Below are positions 46,976-58,832 of a DNA stretch of 64,000 bases, in pieces. The notes under the pieces were generated by a model. The model was not told where the DNA came from. It worked only from the letters and a program-made list of their open reading frames with translations, and did not search any database. Position numbers and translations under genes: made by a program. Origin of the DNA: Hymenopus coronatus (lineage: Eukaryota; Arthropoda; Insecta; Mantodea; Hymenopodidae); contig CM060890.1 in assembly GCA_030762935.1 (NCBI GenBank), forward strand, positions 65,660,765-65,724,764. Reading direction: 5' to 3'. The stretch's first letter is position 1, and each line of letters opens with the position of its first letter.

Positions 46976-49900
46976 GGGTCCTAAGGGTCCAAATCATAAA
47001 TTATGGCCTCGTTGCTTACAGAATTCGTTAAACTGGTTCCACACACACAATCTCTGATTTTTAGTATCCTGCGGCTTTGAGTTTTCAATTAATATGTCTA
47101 TTTCAGCGATAGATCTTTCCTCAAAATGTTTTGGAACTTCCGCCGTTATGTATGGGATTATCACTCCACACTGATACTATTATTATGAGTCGGACATTAG
47201 TTCAGAGAGAAAACAATTGCACGTAGATGTGATTAAAAACGATTAAAATGCAGAAATAAAGAGTTCCGATTGGTTGGAATTTTACGCGCCAATGTACTGG
47301 ATTGGCCACTTCCTACGATCACGTGTCATAAACGATATGGTCACAAATAAAAAAGCTGTGTATTACGGTAAGTTATTCCCAAAATTTAAATCAGGGTTGA
47401 TAGATTATAGGGAATAACTGTTGATGACTAGCAGGGGAGGGAGAATTGAGGTGACCACGAAAACTGCACAAAGGCTAAAGTAGGCGTCACCAATTCGCTT
47501 GCTCCGTGCTCATAGTGGGTTAACACGTGCTGCGATCTCTCATCCCTTGCAGTGTCGTGTGACAATTTATAATGTGGGGAACAGAAATCAATCCAACACG
47601 TGGGCCATCGACTTCTACGTTTATGCCTGGCTGGGAAGAATATTTCTTATTTATAGAAAGATACGGAATTATAAAGTTTTTACTTTGCACAAGTTCTGCA
47701 CTCGGATAATTAGTTTGCAGCGTCATTGCAAGCCACACAAGCCCTATGACAGTTACCAAGATGAAGGCCTTTTTTAATTTTATAAATACTAATTAATTTC
47801 CAAAGATACCGTTCATATTCAGTGCTATAAATGTGAGTTTATCGTTAAAAGTAATTCTCATACTACTGGCATTACAATGCTATTGCAATGGTATTGACCA
47901 AGTTAAGGAGGTGATGGATTTATTATATCAAAAATAGAATAATTGTCATTCTTTTTTTTAATTATTTGTGTCACGAAAAAAGTATGGAAGTGTGTATATA
48001 TGTTCATGTCAGAAATATAAATACTAATGAAAGAGACATAATATGGCAATGCTTGTTCTACTAATCATGAACCTACAATAAGCACATTAAACTATGAAAG
48101 TTAGATAAACTCAAATTATGATGTTTCTAAAGAAAACAGTGTTAAGAATAAATACAACCCGACTCCAACACTACGATAATCAAGTCAACCTATGAAGGGT
48201 GGATTGCCTATTTAAACGCAAAACGTTGCACACTGCCACTGCACTGGTACAAATATCTGTTTCTTGTTTTGGCACAGTGCACAGCAGACGATTTGCAGGA
48301 GCACTGAGCAAAGTTATTTTCTTTCCCCAATGAGCAACAAGTTGCCGACACGTGGGCTAAAGTAATGGATTGCTGCACTCAAATAAAATTAGTTAAATGC
48401 AAAGGTTCGAAAAGGCTTTAGATACAAATGTTAATGCAAAATAAATAAAAATCATAAAATCAGTTTTAATGTGTTTCAGGATAGGTGCATCTTGCACCAA
48501 AGTTGATCAAAACGTCAACCTCCATTGTTACTTCACGTTCGAAACACTTTACTCTTAAAAGCCTACCACAGACAATTACAATTACTATGAGCAAAAATGT
48601 ACCTAGAAAAAAATGAATTTACATATTTGCCATATCTCCAAAAATCAGATGTGTTTGTTTATAGAGGGGAACTACATTATTATAATTCAAGTACCGATAC
48701 ATACCATAATGGAAAATAACACGCAGTGTTGCCAGGTCTTTGCATGGAACCAGAATTACTTAGCTGAGCTGCATTACTTATAACAAAGTGTTAAATACAA
48801 TAATAACTTGCAATATTATACATATTGAGTCTAAATTCGAGTTGGTTTCGGAAACAGACTGATAACCAGAGAGAGAGGCATAGCACTAAACAACAATATT
48901 AAAGACATCCACAACTAAAGCAGCGCGATGGGCATGATGGGCACTACCAAAAGGTGGGGAAGAGGAGAACATAACTAGTTTCAATTTAGTTTGGGTCTTC
49001 TAGTTCTCACAAACCGGCACTGAGTGACGTAGAATTTTCCAAATTCTTTCTGCAGCACATCATAGTTCGCCTACTTAAAGGAGGGGCCGAGGCATCGAGA
49101 CATTTTATTATTTTCCCCCTTTCTTTTCAACCTTGAGTTATTGCACGATATTCGTTATTAACAAATCACCCATTGCCCTTTGGATTTGGGAAACACTGAA
49201 CTAGAGCTGGTAATATTTAAACTGGAATAAATACATCCGCTCACTTACCATACCAAAAGCATCAAAAGGGCAATTCCTTAATGAAGTGAAGGAGGTAAAT
49301 TCTGAAAAAAATTTGCCCTTTTATTTTGCTTAATGTGAAGAACATAACCTCATTTTTCTTTTGTTTTCTTCGATAAAGGTCGTTAGAGAGGCAACCTCCG
49401 GCGTGGGGTTTCTCATTTGCTCATTTGCTTTTTAAGACAGCGCCTTCACAGAGCCCAAGGGTATAGTGGCGTGCTAAATGAAGTGTTATAGGAAAGAGCC
49501 GAGGCGTGCACTACACGTCACACTCGTGCAGATCGATGATAGGCCCTTTCCGCACTGCTATAAATAGACTCCTCTGGGCTGCTGCTGTTTCTGCTACAGG
49601 TCCACCTCCCTTATTGTTATGCCTCTCAGTTTACCGATCGGTATTTGACCCTTCGGGATTAATTACTGCAAACAATTTTGTTGGTAGATGCGACAATAAT
49701 CGGAGAGAACATCGAATATTTAGTTATATCTCGGGACCACATTCCGTAAATATCTGCTATAAATATATACAAATATTCGTTAGCTGCGGGGAGATATGTG
49801 TTTTTTTGCAAACCACAGAGCTAACGTTTCATGCAACGTTTCGTCTCTTTGCTTTTGTTAGTTAAAGCGTGCATGTAGGGCACAATGTTTAACCTGCGGC

Positions 49901-51254
49901 CGTAAACACAAGCTAATACAATATACATGATAAATGGTCACATAAAAAATCAACTTATTATTGTTTATGCTGAATTGCTATAAAAGTGTGTTATTTGTTT
50001 AATATGACACACCATTAATTTTCATTACTTGAAATTATTTTTCTTTTCTTGTTCATCCGTGAGCTACATGGTTCGGCAGATAGTTCTGAGGAGTTTAGTA
50101 CAGCTGTAAAATGACATAAGAATAATAGAGGTTAACTAACATCTTCTAGCTTGCATGAACTTCAAACCACGCAGTTTTGTTAAACATTTATCTTGACCAG
50201 TTAATGTACACGTATTTTGTGAAAACAAAATATACTTTATTGAAAGCCAGTACATCATTTAAACAGAACATCTATTACCAAAGGTTAATGCTCAGCTATA
50301 GTTTGGATTCCTTCGAGGAACAAAAAATCGTTTTAATGTATTTAATGCCACAAATAATTTAAAACATCCATTCCCTTAAAAGGTATCAACAGTGAGGACA
50401 ACTTGTGCAATGCGACCTATGGGAAATCTATTGAGGCTACCCCCTCCAGGAGTAAGGGATGAAGTGAAAGACACAGAGGAGATTTTAGGCCGCAAGCAGA
50501 CCGACCACAGAGACGCGCCGAAGTCATTAACAGTTCCTGGCTCGATGACCCATCTCACTAACGGAGGTGCACAGAGAGGACGATGAACGACCAATCAGTA
50601 GTCTTCCAATGTTCCAGCTATTGCTCTTGCCTTCGAGCAAGCATTCATGCCATCTGTTCGGTACAGGTGCAACCCGAGAATCACAATCAGTTAAAGCACC
50701 AGTAAGTAGTGGACTTGGCAAGAGCGAGGGTTTAAATACCACGAGGTGCTGCTATACTTTTTATCTTGATTTAATAGGGATATCTATTTTTGTATATTTT
50801 TGATAAATATAATTTCATAAGATTCGCAATGTTCAGGACATACAACTGATTTCAGTATTCTAGCCAGTACTTCCAGGACGAATTGAATGAATTGAATATG
50901 TATTTATTAACGACGTTATCAATTGCCGGTATCACATACGAATTTCGTCCTGCAAGAATGTCTTTACATGCCAATAAATCTACTTACATTGGGCAGTCGC
51001 TTTTAAGCACATTTAAAACCTATCAGTCTGGACCCATTTGAATTGACCTTTGGATCAGAAGGCCATCATCTACATTTCCCGAATGCTTATATTATTATAA
51101 ATATATGTAACCATGGGTATGTCGTTTGGTTTTAGATTTTTTTAGTTTCGTCACCCCAGGAAATGTGGGCATATAGACACTTTATGCAAATCATGCTGAC
51201 CTCGCTTATGCCAGTGCTGAAAGAAGCACAAAGTTAGCGCACGTGACGATCTCT
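46976..51254. other. Unassigned sequence, longest feature-free stretch
   Basis: The plus frame at 49506-49865 (119 codons) starts in GC-richer sequence and shows no domain; frames at 50376-50803 overlap on both strands. No TIRs, LTRs, SINE heads or W1 blocks found. If a host gene with small exons is anywhere in the window, this is the most open place for it, but I see no evidence for one. Confidence 0.4.
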
Positions 51255-51790
51255 AAATCGAAAGTTAGGTTTTTTGGGACATATGGATCTCTCTCTCTCT
51301 GTGATGTGGTCGGCAAGGCTTTGCGGCACTCCTCTCTCATTTCTCGTATTTTTATTTACAAACTTCACTTTAGGCATTATATCGTTGGACCTCAGACGCC
51401 AAATAGGTAGCAAATCGCGTAGGTTGACTTTCGGCTTGTGCGGAGAGCGGTGCTATCGTGCTGGCGCGAAGAGCGCTCGGCTTTTCGCGGAAACAAGCTT
51501 GCAGTGGTGAAAGACACTCCGATAAACTGAGCAACTTTCTTGTATCTCGTCGTGAGGAAGTAATTGGCCGCTGCAATTTTACGTATGGTTGCCATATTGA
51601 GCGCGACCCTGCTGCTATTTGTCCGCTATGTGGCAAAGATCTGTCGTCCCGATTTGTGTTGCTAGTATGTATTTCTCTAGCATATCTTCGGGATTTCTAT
51701 AATTTACGGCCAGTCTTGCAGAGGTCCTGGCGGACGATCACCAAGTGGTGAAAAGGTTTTTAAATCTTTATCAAATGTAATCTTTCAAAT
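51255..51790 (+). pseudogene. Decayed LINE 3' part: RNase H-like end and zinc-knuckle tail
   Basis: Around 51275 a frame reads GHMDLSLS, resembling the start of an RNase H motif seen in LINEs (weak). From about 51500 the text NKLAVVKDTP, then after a shift SRREEVIGRCNFTYG, then IERDPAAICPLCGKDLSSR follows the order of R1/Jockey-type C-terminal tails. The knuckle is CPLCGKDLSSRFVLLVC: CX2C, seven residues, Phe where His is expected, four residues, Cys. After another shift VLADDHQVVKRFLNLYQM and a stop close it. At least two frameshifts and the lost His make it dead. Different family from the tail at 60062. Confidence 0.65.
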
Positions 51791-51875
51791 GCGGATTTAG
51801 ATATATGTGTATCAATTTTTCGTACATTTCATTGTAGTTTTGTACATTCCTCTTCATCTCCGACTTTTGCCATAT

Positions 51876-51912
<37 letters not shown>

Positions 51913-53311
51913 TATATAAATATATATAAATTCAATGTGTGTGTATATATACACACACAACGAATCAACCAATATAAAACCTGCCTACCACTTTCTTCAT
52001 TCCTCTTTCGTTCCAATCTGGAATAGATCAATTACTAAAGTTATTAGAAAACCTATATCAAAATCAGAACTACCGTCTATACGACTGTGACCCTCACCTT
52101 TAACCAAAACCTCAACTACCCCTAGACTGTAACCTCTGGATGATAACCCTCAGCTACCCTTCTTCCTCATCCCGTCTAGTAACCTCTGGTATGCGTTATA
52201 GTCATCTTGAGTTGTGATGTTTGATAGAAGCACCGTCATAGCGTGAAGACGCCATGACGTAATCGCAATACATTTCATGTATATCAACGATTTAAAAGCT
52301 GACAGAGTGAAATGTTTTCTAAATTCAATTTTACAGTCCAAGTTCTACAACCATATCTACCTAGTAACATGTCGCTATGGTTCTCCTATATTACGCACAT
52401 CTCATTAATTATCTTTGTTCAGAATGTTAACATCCTCTGCGTGCTGGAATGAACATTTGAAATATCTCTTTGATATGTTCAAACACTCTGTGATTCTAAC
52501 TAAGAATCCAGGAGTTCTGTTAGCTTTTTATAGCGAATGCTTTAGTTAAAGGCTGCGAAGATATATAAAGAAAATGTACTTTAAAAAAGTTCTGAACACT
52601 ACAGAGTCTTGCAGAGTTAGTCGAAAATCCAAAATGGGAAATCCTTCCGTTCATAAAAATAACACCTTTTCCTCTGCCTTCGTATAGTAACGAATCAATA
52701 TAATCAGCTTCAACAGGAGAATTCTCCCCTAAACTTTAGCGGTGAATTGTAGAATTTGACTTCTATCCCCAGGACAGGCAGACTATAACGTAAATGGACG
52801 GAAAAAAGTAAAAAGCTGCTTACAAGTAAGCTGCTCCTGTCTTTCTCCCATGGGTATACCCAGTTTTGCGGAATGATTTGTCACTCGGCAGTCCAAAACT
52901 AGTATGAGGACAGAAAGGGGTGTTTACAATGATTGCAGTAAATGCACAGTTACGTTTAACAAGAGTGCTGACACAACTAAATACACCAATTGTTTAATAT
53001 GTGTTAAAACCACTGCACGTCAACTGGCATTGGACACACATATCACCCGGTGAAGAAAGATAATAAACTGCGAGAAATCTTGCAAAAAAAATATATTCTT
53101 GGAACTTAGCCGATCCGCTACTAAGACTCTTATTCAAAAGACTCGCTATCTGGAAGGGAATCGATAACTACTATAAAGAAAATACAAAGGTATTTTAATT
53201 AACCGTGCCTGCAGGCGTTTCAGTGATTTTGCGAATATTCTTAGAGAACGATAACTATTCTAGAACATAAAAAAGCATGCGCCTTCGATATGAAAGATAA
53301 TATGGAATGGG
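51791..53311. other. Unassigned sequence with TA microsatellite
   Basis: TA/TAAA tract at 51878-51930 followed by a short GT/AC hairpin (gtgtgtgtatatatacacacac). No coding motif recognised. Confidence 0.4.
51878..51930. repeat. (TA)n microsatellite
   Basis: About 16 TA units, then imperfect ATATAAAT units. Confidence 0.9.
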
Positions 53312-53541
53312 GCCGCACCGTGGCCGAGTCATTAGACCACTCCCCTCTCATCCAGACAACCCGGGTTCGATCCCAGGCGTCCGAATGTGGGATTTGTGGA
53401 GATAAAGCGGCGCAGGGTTTCTCCGGTTTTTCTAGTCATTATATTCCAGCAGTGCTCCTTCTTCATTCTATATATCATCCGTGTCATCGCCTAGGGTGCC
53501 TTTAACAGTAACAGCGTGCGTTAAACACAATAAAAAAAAAA
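53312..53541 (+). mobile_element. tRNA-derived SINE, family 2, copy c, with A tail
   Basis: A box 'gtggccgagtcattaga' and canonical B box 'gggttcgatccc'. Body 'gaatgtgggatttgtgga', 'aaagcggcgcagggtttctc'. The 3' end 'gcgttaaacacaat' is followed by ten A. Same body as the minus-strand copy at 60563. Confidence 0.85.
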
Positions 53542-53686
53542 CATATGGAACACTTTTAGTAGTAAGAAACAAAATAGGTTGCAAAGCGAAATGAAGAAAG
53601 GGAATGGAACCGCATATTCCTCAATCCCTTTTTCAGTTTGTATTCAAGCAATTCCCCATACCTGATTAAAAAATTATTTCTATATC

Positions 53687-53863
53687 CCGGGCTATAGGCC
53701 AAGGTCTAGAAGACTTCGAAGATACTGACGTTTCGCCAAAGATTACGCTTGGAACTTCAGGGTGATGGTAATCCGTAGTATCGGCATTCGAATTCTGGCC
53801 AGCCCGACCCTTGGCGAAAAGTGGGGATCGTTGATACCTTCTAGACTGCGGCCTACAGCCCGG
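53687..53863 (-). mobile_element. 177-bp foldback-type repeat with hammerhead-like motif
   Basis: Seen: terminal inverted repeats of about 27 bp, left from 'ccgggctataggcc' and right ending 'ggcctacagcccgg', each with 'tctagaag' inside. On the minus strand CTGAAG (53755-53760), a 19-nt hairpin with CCAA/TTGG, then GAAACGTC (53727-53734). GATACT/AGTATC can pair outside the core, leaving a one-sided bulge of 16. Known: hammerhead cores are CUGANGA-stem II-GAAA with cleavage after a UH triplet such as GUC. Here the last core A is T, so activity is doubtful. Inferred: remnant of a Penelope-like or retrozyme-type element. Confidence 0.6.
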
Positions 53864-54179
53864 CCAACAGAAATATATTAAATGTATTAATCTGTGCGTA
53901 GGACGCGAAGCTTAAATTTATAAATGTCCATACCTGCTTACAAACTGGTAGGTGTAATCACCAGTAACTACTTTAATTGAGTGGGAATCAACATTTAACG
54001 CTGGAGTTTGCATACAGGAGCCTGAGATTCTAGATTGTTGCGTTCTCGTTACCTGAAAATAAAAAGGCCCTTAATATATATACACTATCAAATATTTAAA
54101 GATATGTATATTTCTCTATTTGGGGGGTTATTTGAAAGAAAAAAAAACTACACTACGATTGCAATTTCTAACGTAGTCC
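53864..54179. other. Unassigned spacer
   Basis: No feature recognised. Confidence 0.35.
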
Positions 54180-54708
54180 TGCACGAAAAAAAATGTATAT
54201 GACATAAATGGTGTGTTTTAACGTGATCTACATATATTGTGTAGCAAGTTTTGTCTGTTATGGTTTAACAGTTATGTAAAATTCGTCCTAAATAAAGGGA
54301 TCTTCAGAGGCTATTCCAGAAAGTTCAAGATATGCATTTTATTTGTCTTGTAAATATCTTGAATATACGATATTTTAATCAATATTATTAGAGCCATTTT
54401 TGAGAAAATCAAAATTTTCTATTTTTATTTCTTGTTAAAGGTAGTTTGGGGGGGGGGGTCTTCAAAATCTTCGTGTCAGATCCCTGGAAGACAATAAACT
54501 TAAATATCATGTTTGGTATTTCACCTACTTTTCATTTTTGACTAATCCTGTTCACAGACACATGGACGTACACGGATTTTTTTCTAAAAATGCCTTTTAT
54601 ATAGGTGCCCTAAAATTTGTATTTTCGGTGAAATCCAGGTACGTATTTTAGGGTGGAGTGTAATACCTTCTCTGCCTAGGTACCATATACTATGTAGAGA
54701 AAGTAAAA
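54180..54708 (+). repeat. W1 repeat, 5'-truncated
   Basis: Starts inside W1 at 'cgaaaaaaaatgtatatgac' and runs to a perfect 3' end 'gtagagaaagtaaaa'. The G-rich block is a run of about ten G. Confidence 0.88.
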
Positions 54709-56469
54709 ACAGCAAAACTCTGCACACAAGGTTTTATAGGTAACACCTTTATACTGAAATGCCTTAAAATAGGCACTATTCTTGCTTTCTGCAGCAAATT
54801 ATATTCATACATTTATTACGTAGTAAATATGTTTAAGAAGTACTGTAAATAAGCAGTAGGTGTGCAGCAATGTTTTTTATGTTAATGGGCTGTTGCGATT
54901 GTGTGGCATTGCAGAGAAACAGCTATATTGATTAGCTCAAAAAACACGCTAGCCAGAACAGGGTTCATTATTCTCAATATTAAGGTGAGCAGTTTCGGGT
55001 AGTATAATGCATGCTCCTGCGTTTTTGGTCTGAGGTACACGAAAGCGCCATTCAAGTAAACGTCGAATATTCATTCTTTTCTTCTTTTTTTTTTTTTTTT
55101 GTTGGAAGCAGACCCTGCACTGCACCGTATTGAAGCATAACTCCACTGCGTTATCAAATTGGTGCAATTAGTTGCAAGAGGATTTGGTTGCACAATGAGC
55201 ATAAATTCGAGATAAACAATGATTTATAATCCATTTTAATATACTCTGATAACAAGATACAATTAATAAAATTACCTTAATCAATTACAATCGTTTGTTG
55301 TTTAATATGCTCTGTTTATGACAGCCTCCGATTGGGGGAAGATTAATTTCTTAATATATTTTTCATATATTTACACATTCTCCAGGCCAGCAACGGTTTC
55401 CGAGAAGATTTAGATGTTAATGAGGTTTGCACTAAGCATATATGTATGAGGTGTATTCTGGTTAACAATCGGGACAAAAAACAATGCAGTTCGTGTCTCA
55501 TCTATGGTACTTTCTGTAATTATAACAACAGTTCCTATTGTCTTTAGCGACATTGAAATATCGGATGGAGAAACTATATCTCCTATATGAAAAAGTGCCA
55601 TCCTTTAGTCGGATTATGTTACTGGAAACTGTTAATAACGATGACACACAGACATTTCTTTGTACTTTAGATTTCATATTAAGGGGACAAGGTAGTCTGA
55701 ACAACGGAAATTATACTTTAAGTGAGTTGAATTACCACTGCTCTTAAAGTATTCAATTGTTTTTTCCAGAAAGTTGTATATATTATTCTATAAATCATGA
55801 AAATTGTTTCAAGTGGTTGTTTGCGGTAATAACTTAGGTTGAGTCTATAAAAAGTATTTAATTCAGCAGAAGTGTAATAAAACTTTGTCTTAAAGCAATT
55901 GAATCCATGTACTTCTTCTCTGGCAATGCTTGCAATGCATAATCACAATTTTGCATACTTGTTCTTACTATAATCAGTTATCTTCTGAACCTTAATTATT
56001 TATTTAGCTATAATATCATTTCAGTAGAAATTAAAAATAAATTATTTGCAAATTCAAAAAAGTAAAAGTGTGGAAAATTTTGTTACTTTCTTAATGTGAT
56101 CAGTATATACTATAACATCATAATTATGGTTCATAAAGTTCAACTATGTGTTGTATATATGTGCTGAAAATGTCAGCCTTCCAACTTTCTACTTTCTGAG
56201 AAAAAGGAACACAAGTGTCCAAAAATGCTGTTTTGAGAAAACTGAATTTAAAGAAAAAAATGTTCTAAAAAGGGGCATTGCATAACAGCTTTAAAGAAAT
56301 GCAGATTAGCATTTAAATTATATTTAAATTGATTAAACTTCTCTTAGCCCCCCTAAAGTATACATTTTCTGAAACTAGAAATAATAAAGATTTAATTAGT
56401 GTCTAAAACAAAAAATGTTAAGTTTTTACCATTTCAGTGTACCTTGTCCCTTTAAATATGAAAGTTGCC
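54709..56469. other. Unassigned AT-rich sequence
   Basis: Frames on opposite strands at 55410-55747 overlap. A T-run lies at 55085-55100. No motif recognised. Confidence 0.4.
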
Positions 56470-56665
56470 GAGCAAGAAGGCTTCACAATAACTGTGAGTC
56501 TCGCATTCGGGAGGTCCCAAATTAGATTCCCGGCGACCGTCCACTCTCACCACGGGATTTTTCCCCTAGCCGCCAAAGTGATGTCTTCTACTACAACTCT
56601 CCTTTCCTTCATTTCCCATTCATGTTTCAGGCGTGCTTTCAGGTTCTGTGGAGCCGGTGGCCCCG
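56470..56665 (+). mobile_element. Probable decayed SINE
   Basis: 'gcattcgggaggtcccaaat' followed by 'tagattcccggcgacc' looks like the second half of a tRNA-like head. The C-rich body (cctttccttcatttcccatt) resembles SINE family 2 bodies. The A box is not clear. Confidence 0.45.
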
Positions 56666-57504
56666 GGTAAATGACGCTGTTGTTTGCGCTCTGGAAAGGT
56701 ATCTCTCCGTGAACGCCATTGGGGTCTGTCTCACCTTCCAGGGTCGCTGCGCCGCCTTCCTGGAATTGCTCCCTAATTGTGTGTGGTGTTCAAAGTTGGA
56801 AATGTTCGGGACTTCTGCACGTTTCTGTCGCCTGTCTGCCTTCGGCCATCTTCGGTTTTTTCACTTCATACCGAAGTTGATACACTATGTTTCACAGTGC
56901 GCGAGGTGTTCCCCTGGTTACAATATCCTAATCTTATATGTTGAGGATGCTTCGTCTTTGCTTTAGACGGAAAATATATTCTATTGGAAGCTAACAAGCA
57001 TGACATGTAGATGCCATTACTGATTGGATTGATACACGTGAGAAGGGAGCAAATGCTAATAAGAGACTGTAGTAGTTATATGCTTCTGATGCCAAATCCT
57101 CAGAGACAAGCAGCAGAGATGTAAGCTTATTATTCTGCCCGTCTTGCAATCCGGTGTGATATGTTTCCATGTTTCCTCAGGGGAAAACCTGACCAAAAGG
57201 TCCTCAATGTATCGATTCCCATATACACAAATGAACCTGTACAAGCAGCAAAAACACAGCGCTCAACCAGCTGTAATATTGGCTGCAAATATTACATTTT
57301 GAGTTCTGATTCTCCCTATGATAAAATATACCTTACATCAATTACTGTAAGATATTTAGTAAAACAAATTAATTATTATTTAACAAAGTGTAACTACCAT
57401 TTTTCTCGTCATGAAAAATATATTGTATTCCTTTCCACCAGCTTTAGACGTTTTAAAAAACATTCCGTCAATAAAGAAATGCACCAGAAAATAATGTTAC
57501 TTTA
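56666..57504. other. Unassigned sequence
   Basis: 56640-56860 is GC-rich, with a plus frame (56622-56966, 114 codons) that shows no domain. The plus frame at 57161-57550 (129 codons) is the longest unassigned one in the window; it is AT-rich and ends inside a decayed W1 copy, so I do not call it. Confidence 0.4.
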
Positions 57505-57900
57505 TACGATTTTCTGGACAATATCATTTACTAATGGGCATACAAAATAATCTTACGAAAGTTTATTTTTTAAACTATTTCATTTTAACTGAGATAAAGT
57601 TTCCCAAACGAGCTACATTTCGTTATAGATACAAAAGGAATAGTCAAATGTTAAGAATGAACGCTATTGACGACCACAACTTTCCAAACTGTTTATATGC
57701 AATGGCAAGAAACAACTGAATATTGATTGGATTTGAAAAGAATAAAAAGTATCGAATAATTCGAGACAACTTGTAAATGGTTTATAGCACAAAAAGAAAA
57801 CTTATTTCGAATAAATTGTGTTTTAAACAGACATACAGTTTTTGTGTTATGTTATCAACTATCGCTTAAGCTTAACATTTACCAGTTTCACAGGATTACA
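57505..57900 (+). repeat. W1 repeat, strongly decayed
   Basis: Only the order of weak matches supports it: 'ttcattttaactgagataaa', 'aaaaggaatagtcaaatgtt', 'aataaattgtgttttaaaca', 'tttaccagtttcaca'. Confidence 0.5.
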
Positions 57901-58206
57901 CGCTATTTGGAAAAAAAAAAAACAAAAAACACTTTAATATTTTGTTTGATTCAGATTTTTCATTCTTAACATAAGTTCCGTTAGGAATGAACTAGGCTTT
58001 CGGGCAGATTTTTGAAACACCTTCAGGAAATCCAAGCCACTCTTTTGAACAAATCGGGTGCAGTTGTGAAACTGTAGCATTTTCTCTATGTAACGTCATA
58101 TACGAAATTAAAAACCTTCTATCAAAAAAGGTTTTACTCGTATTTTTGCGAACCGATGCTTTCAGTGGTATACTGTAGTTACACTAGTATTAAGTAGGAC
58201 CAAACA

Positions 58207-58207
<1 letters not shown>

Positions 58208-58297
<90 letters not shown>

Positions 58298-58321
58298 TAT
58301 ACACACTCTCTCTCTGTCTCT
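58208..58321. repeat. (TC)n with AC and TC satellites
   Basis: About 40 TC units, then AC, then TC again. Confidence 0.93.
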
Positions 58322-58680
58322 AAAACTATCATCTGACATTACTCAGTGTTACATATAATGAAATTATATTTATGTATACATTTTAACACTAATTTTTGAT
58401 ACTCTTTGTTTTTATGTGATTGAAAAAAAAATATAAGGAAGCTCATGTGCTTTTATAGAGCACATTAAGTATAGTAGAGGCCTCAAATACAAATGGAGTG
58501 ATTATATGTCTATTCTGCTGTTTTTGTACGCTAAGCTTTAAGCAAGAGCTTTGTACATTGGTTTTTTTTTTTTTCCCATAGTATATAAACATATGTATAC
58601 ATGTATATGTCTTGACAAGTTCTATGTTCAGTGGCTTCCTGGCCTAAACGAACCTATAGAATGCTTTCTAATCTAATCTA

Positions 58681-58754
58681 ATCTCTCTCACTCTCCTCTC
58701 TTTCTTTCTCTCTCTCTCCCTCTCTTTCTCTCTCTCTCTCCCTCCCTCTCTCTC
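58681..58754. repeat. CT-rich imperfect microsatellite
   Basis: CT/CTTT/CCCT units preceded by three ATCTA units. Confidence 0.85.
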
Positions 58755-58832
58755 AGTTTGAGGGTTTCACAATGATTAAAATCCACAAACGCCCGATTAT
58801 TTGTTTATTTCTTTTGATATTTTATTATTTAA

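Larger units (their letters stand above)
57901..58832. other. Unassigned sequence with two long CT tracts
   Basis: CT microsatellites at 58208-58321 and 58681-58754 frame an AT-rich interval without recognised features. Confidence 0.4.

Noticed and set aside
48484..48519. Third hammerhead-like site: hairpin GGTGCA-TCT-TGCACC followed by AAA and, a few bases on, AAAACGTC
   Set aside because: The upstream core is absent, the G of GAAA is missing, and the ACGTC follows a second, separate hairpin.
49506..49865. 119-codon plus-strand frame as a host gene
   Set aside because: No domain, no signal peptide pattern, no splice-linked neighbours seen; length is within chance for 64 kb in six frames.
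57161..57550. 129-codon frame, the longest unassigned one
   Set aside because: Runs into a decayed W1 copy and has no recognisable motif; treated as chance in AT-rich sequence.
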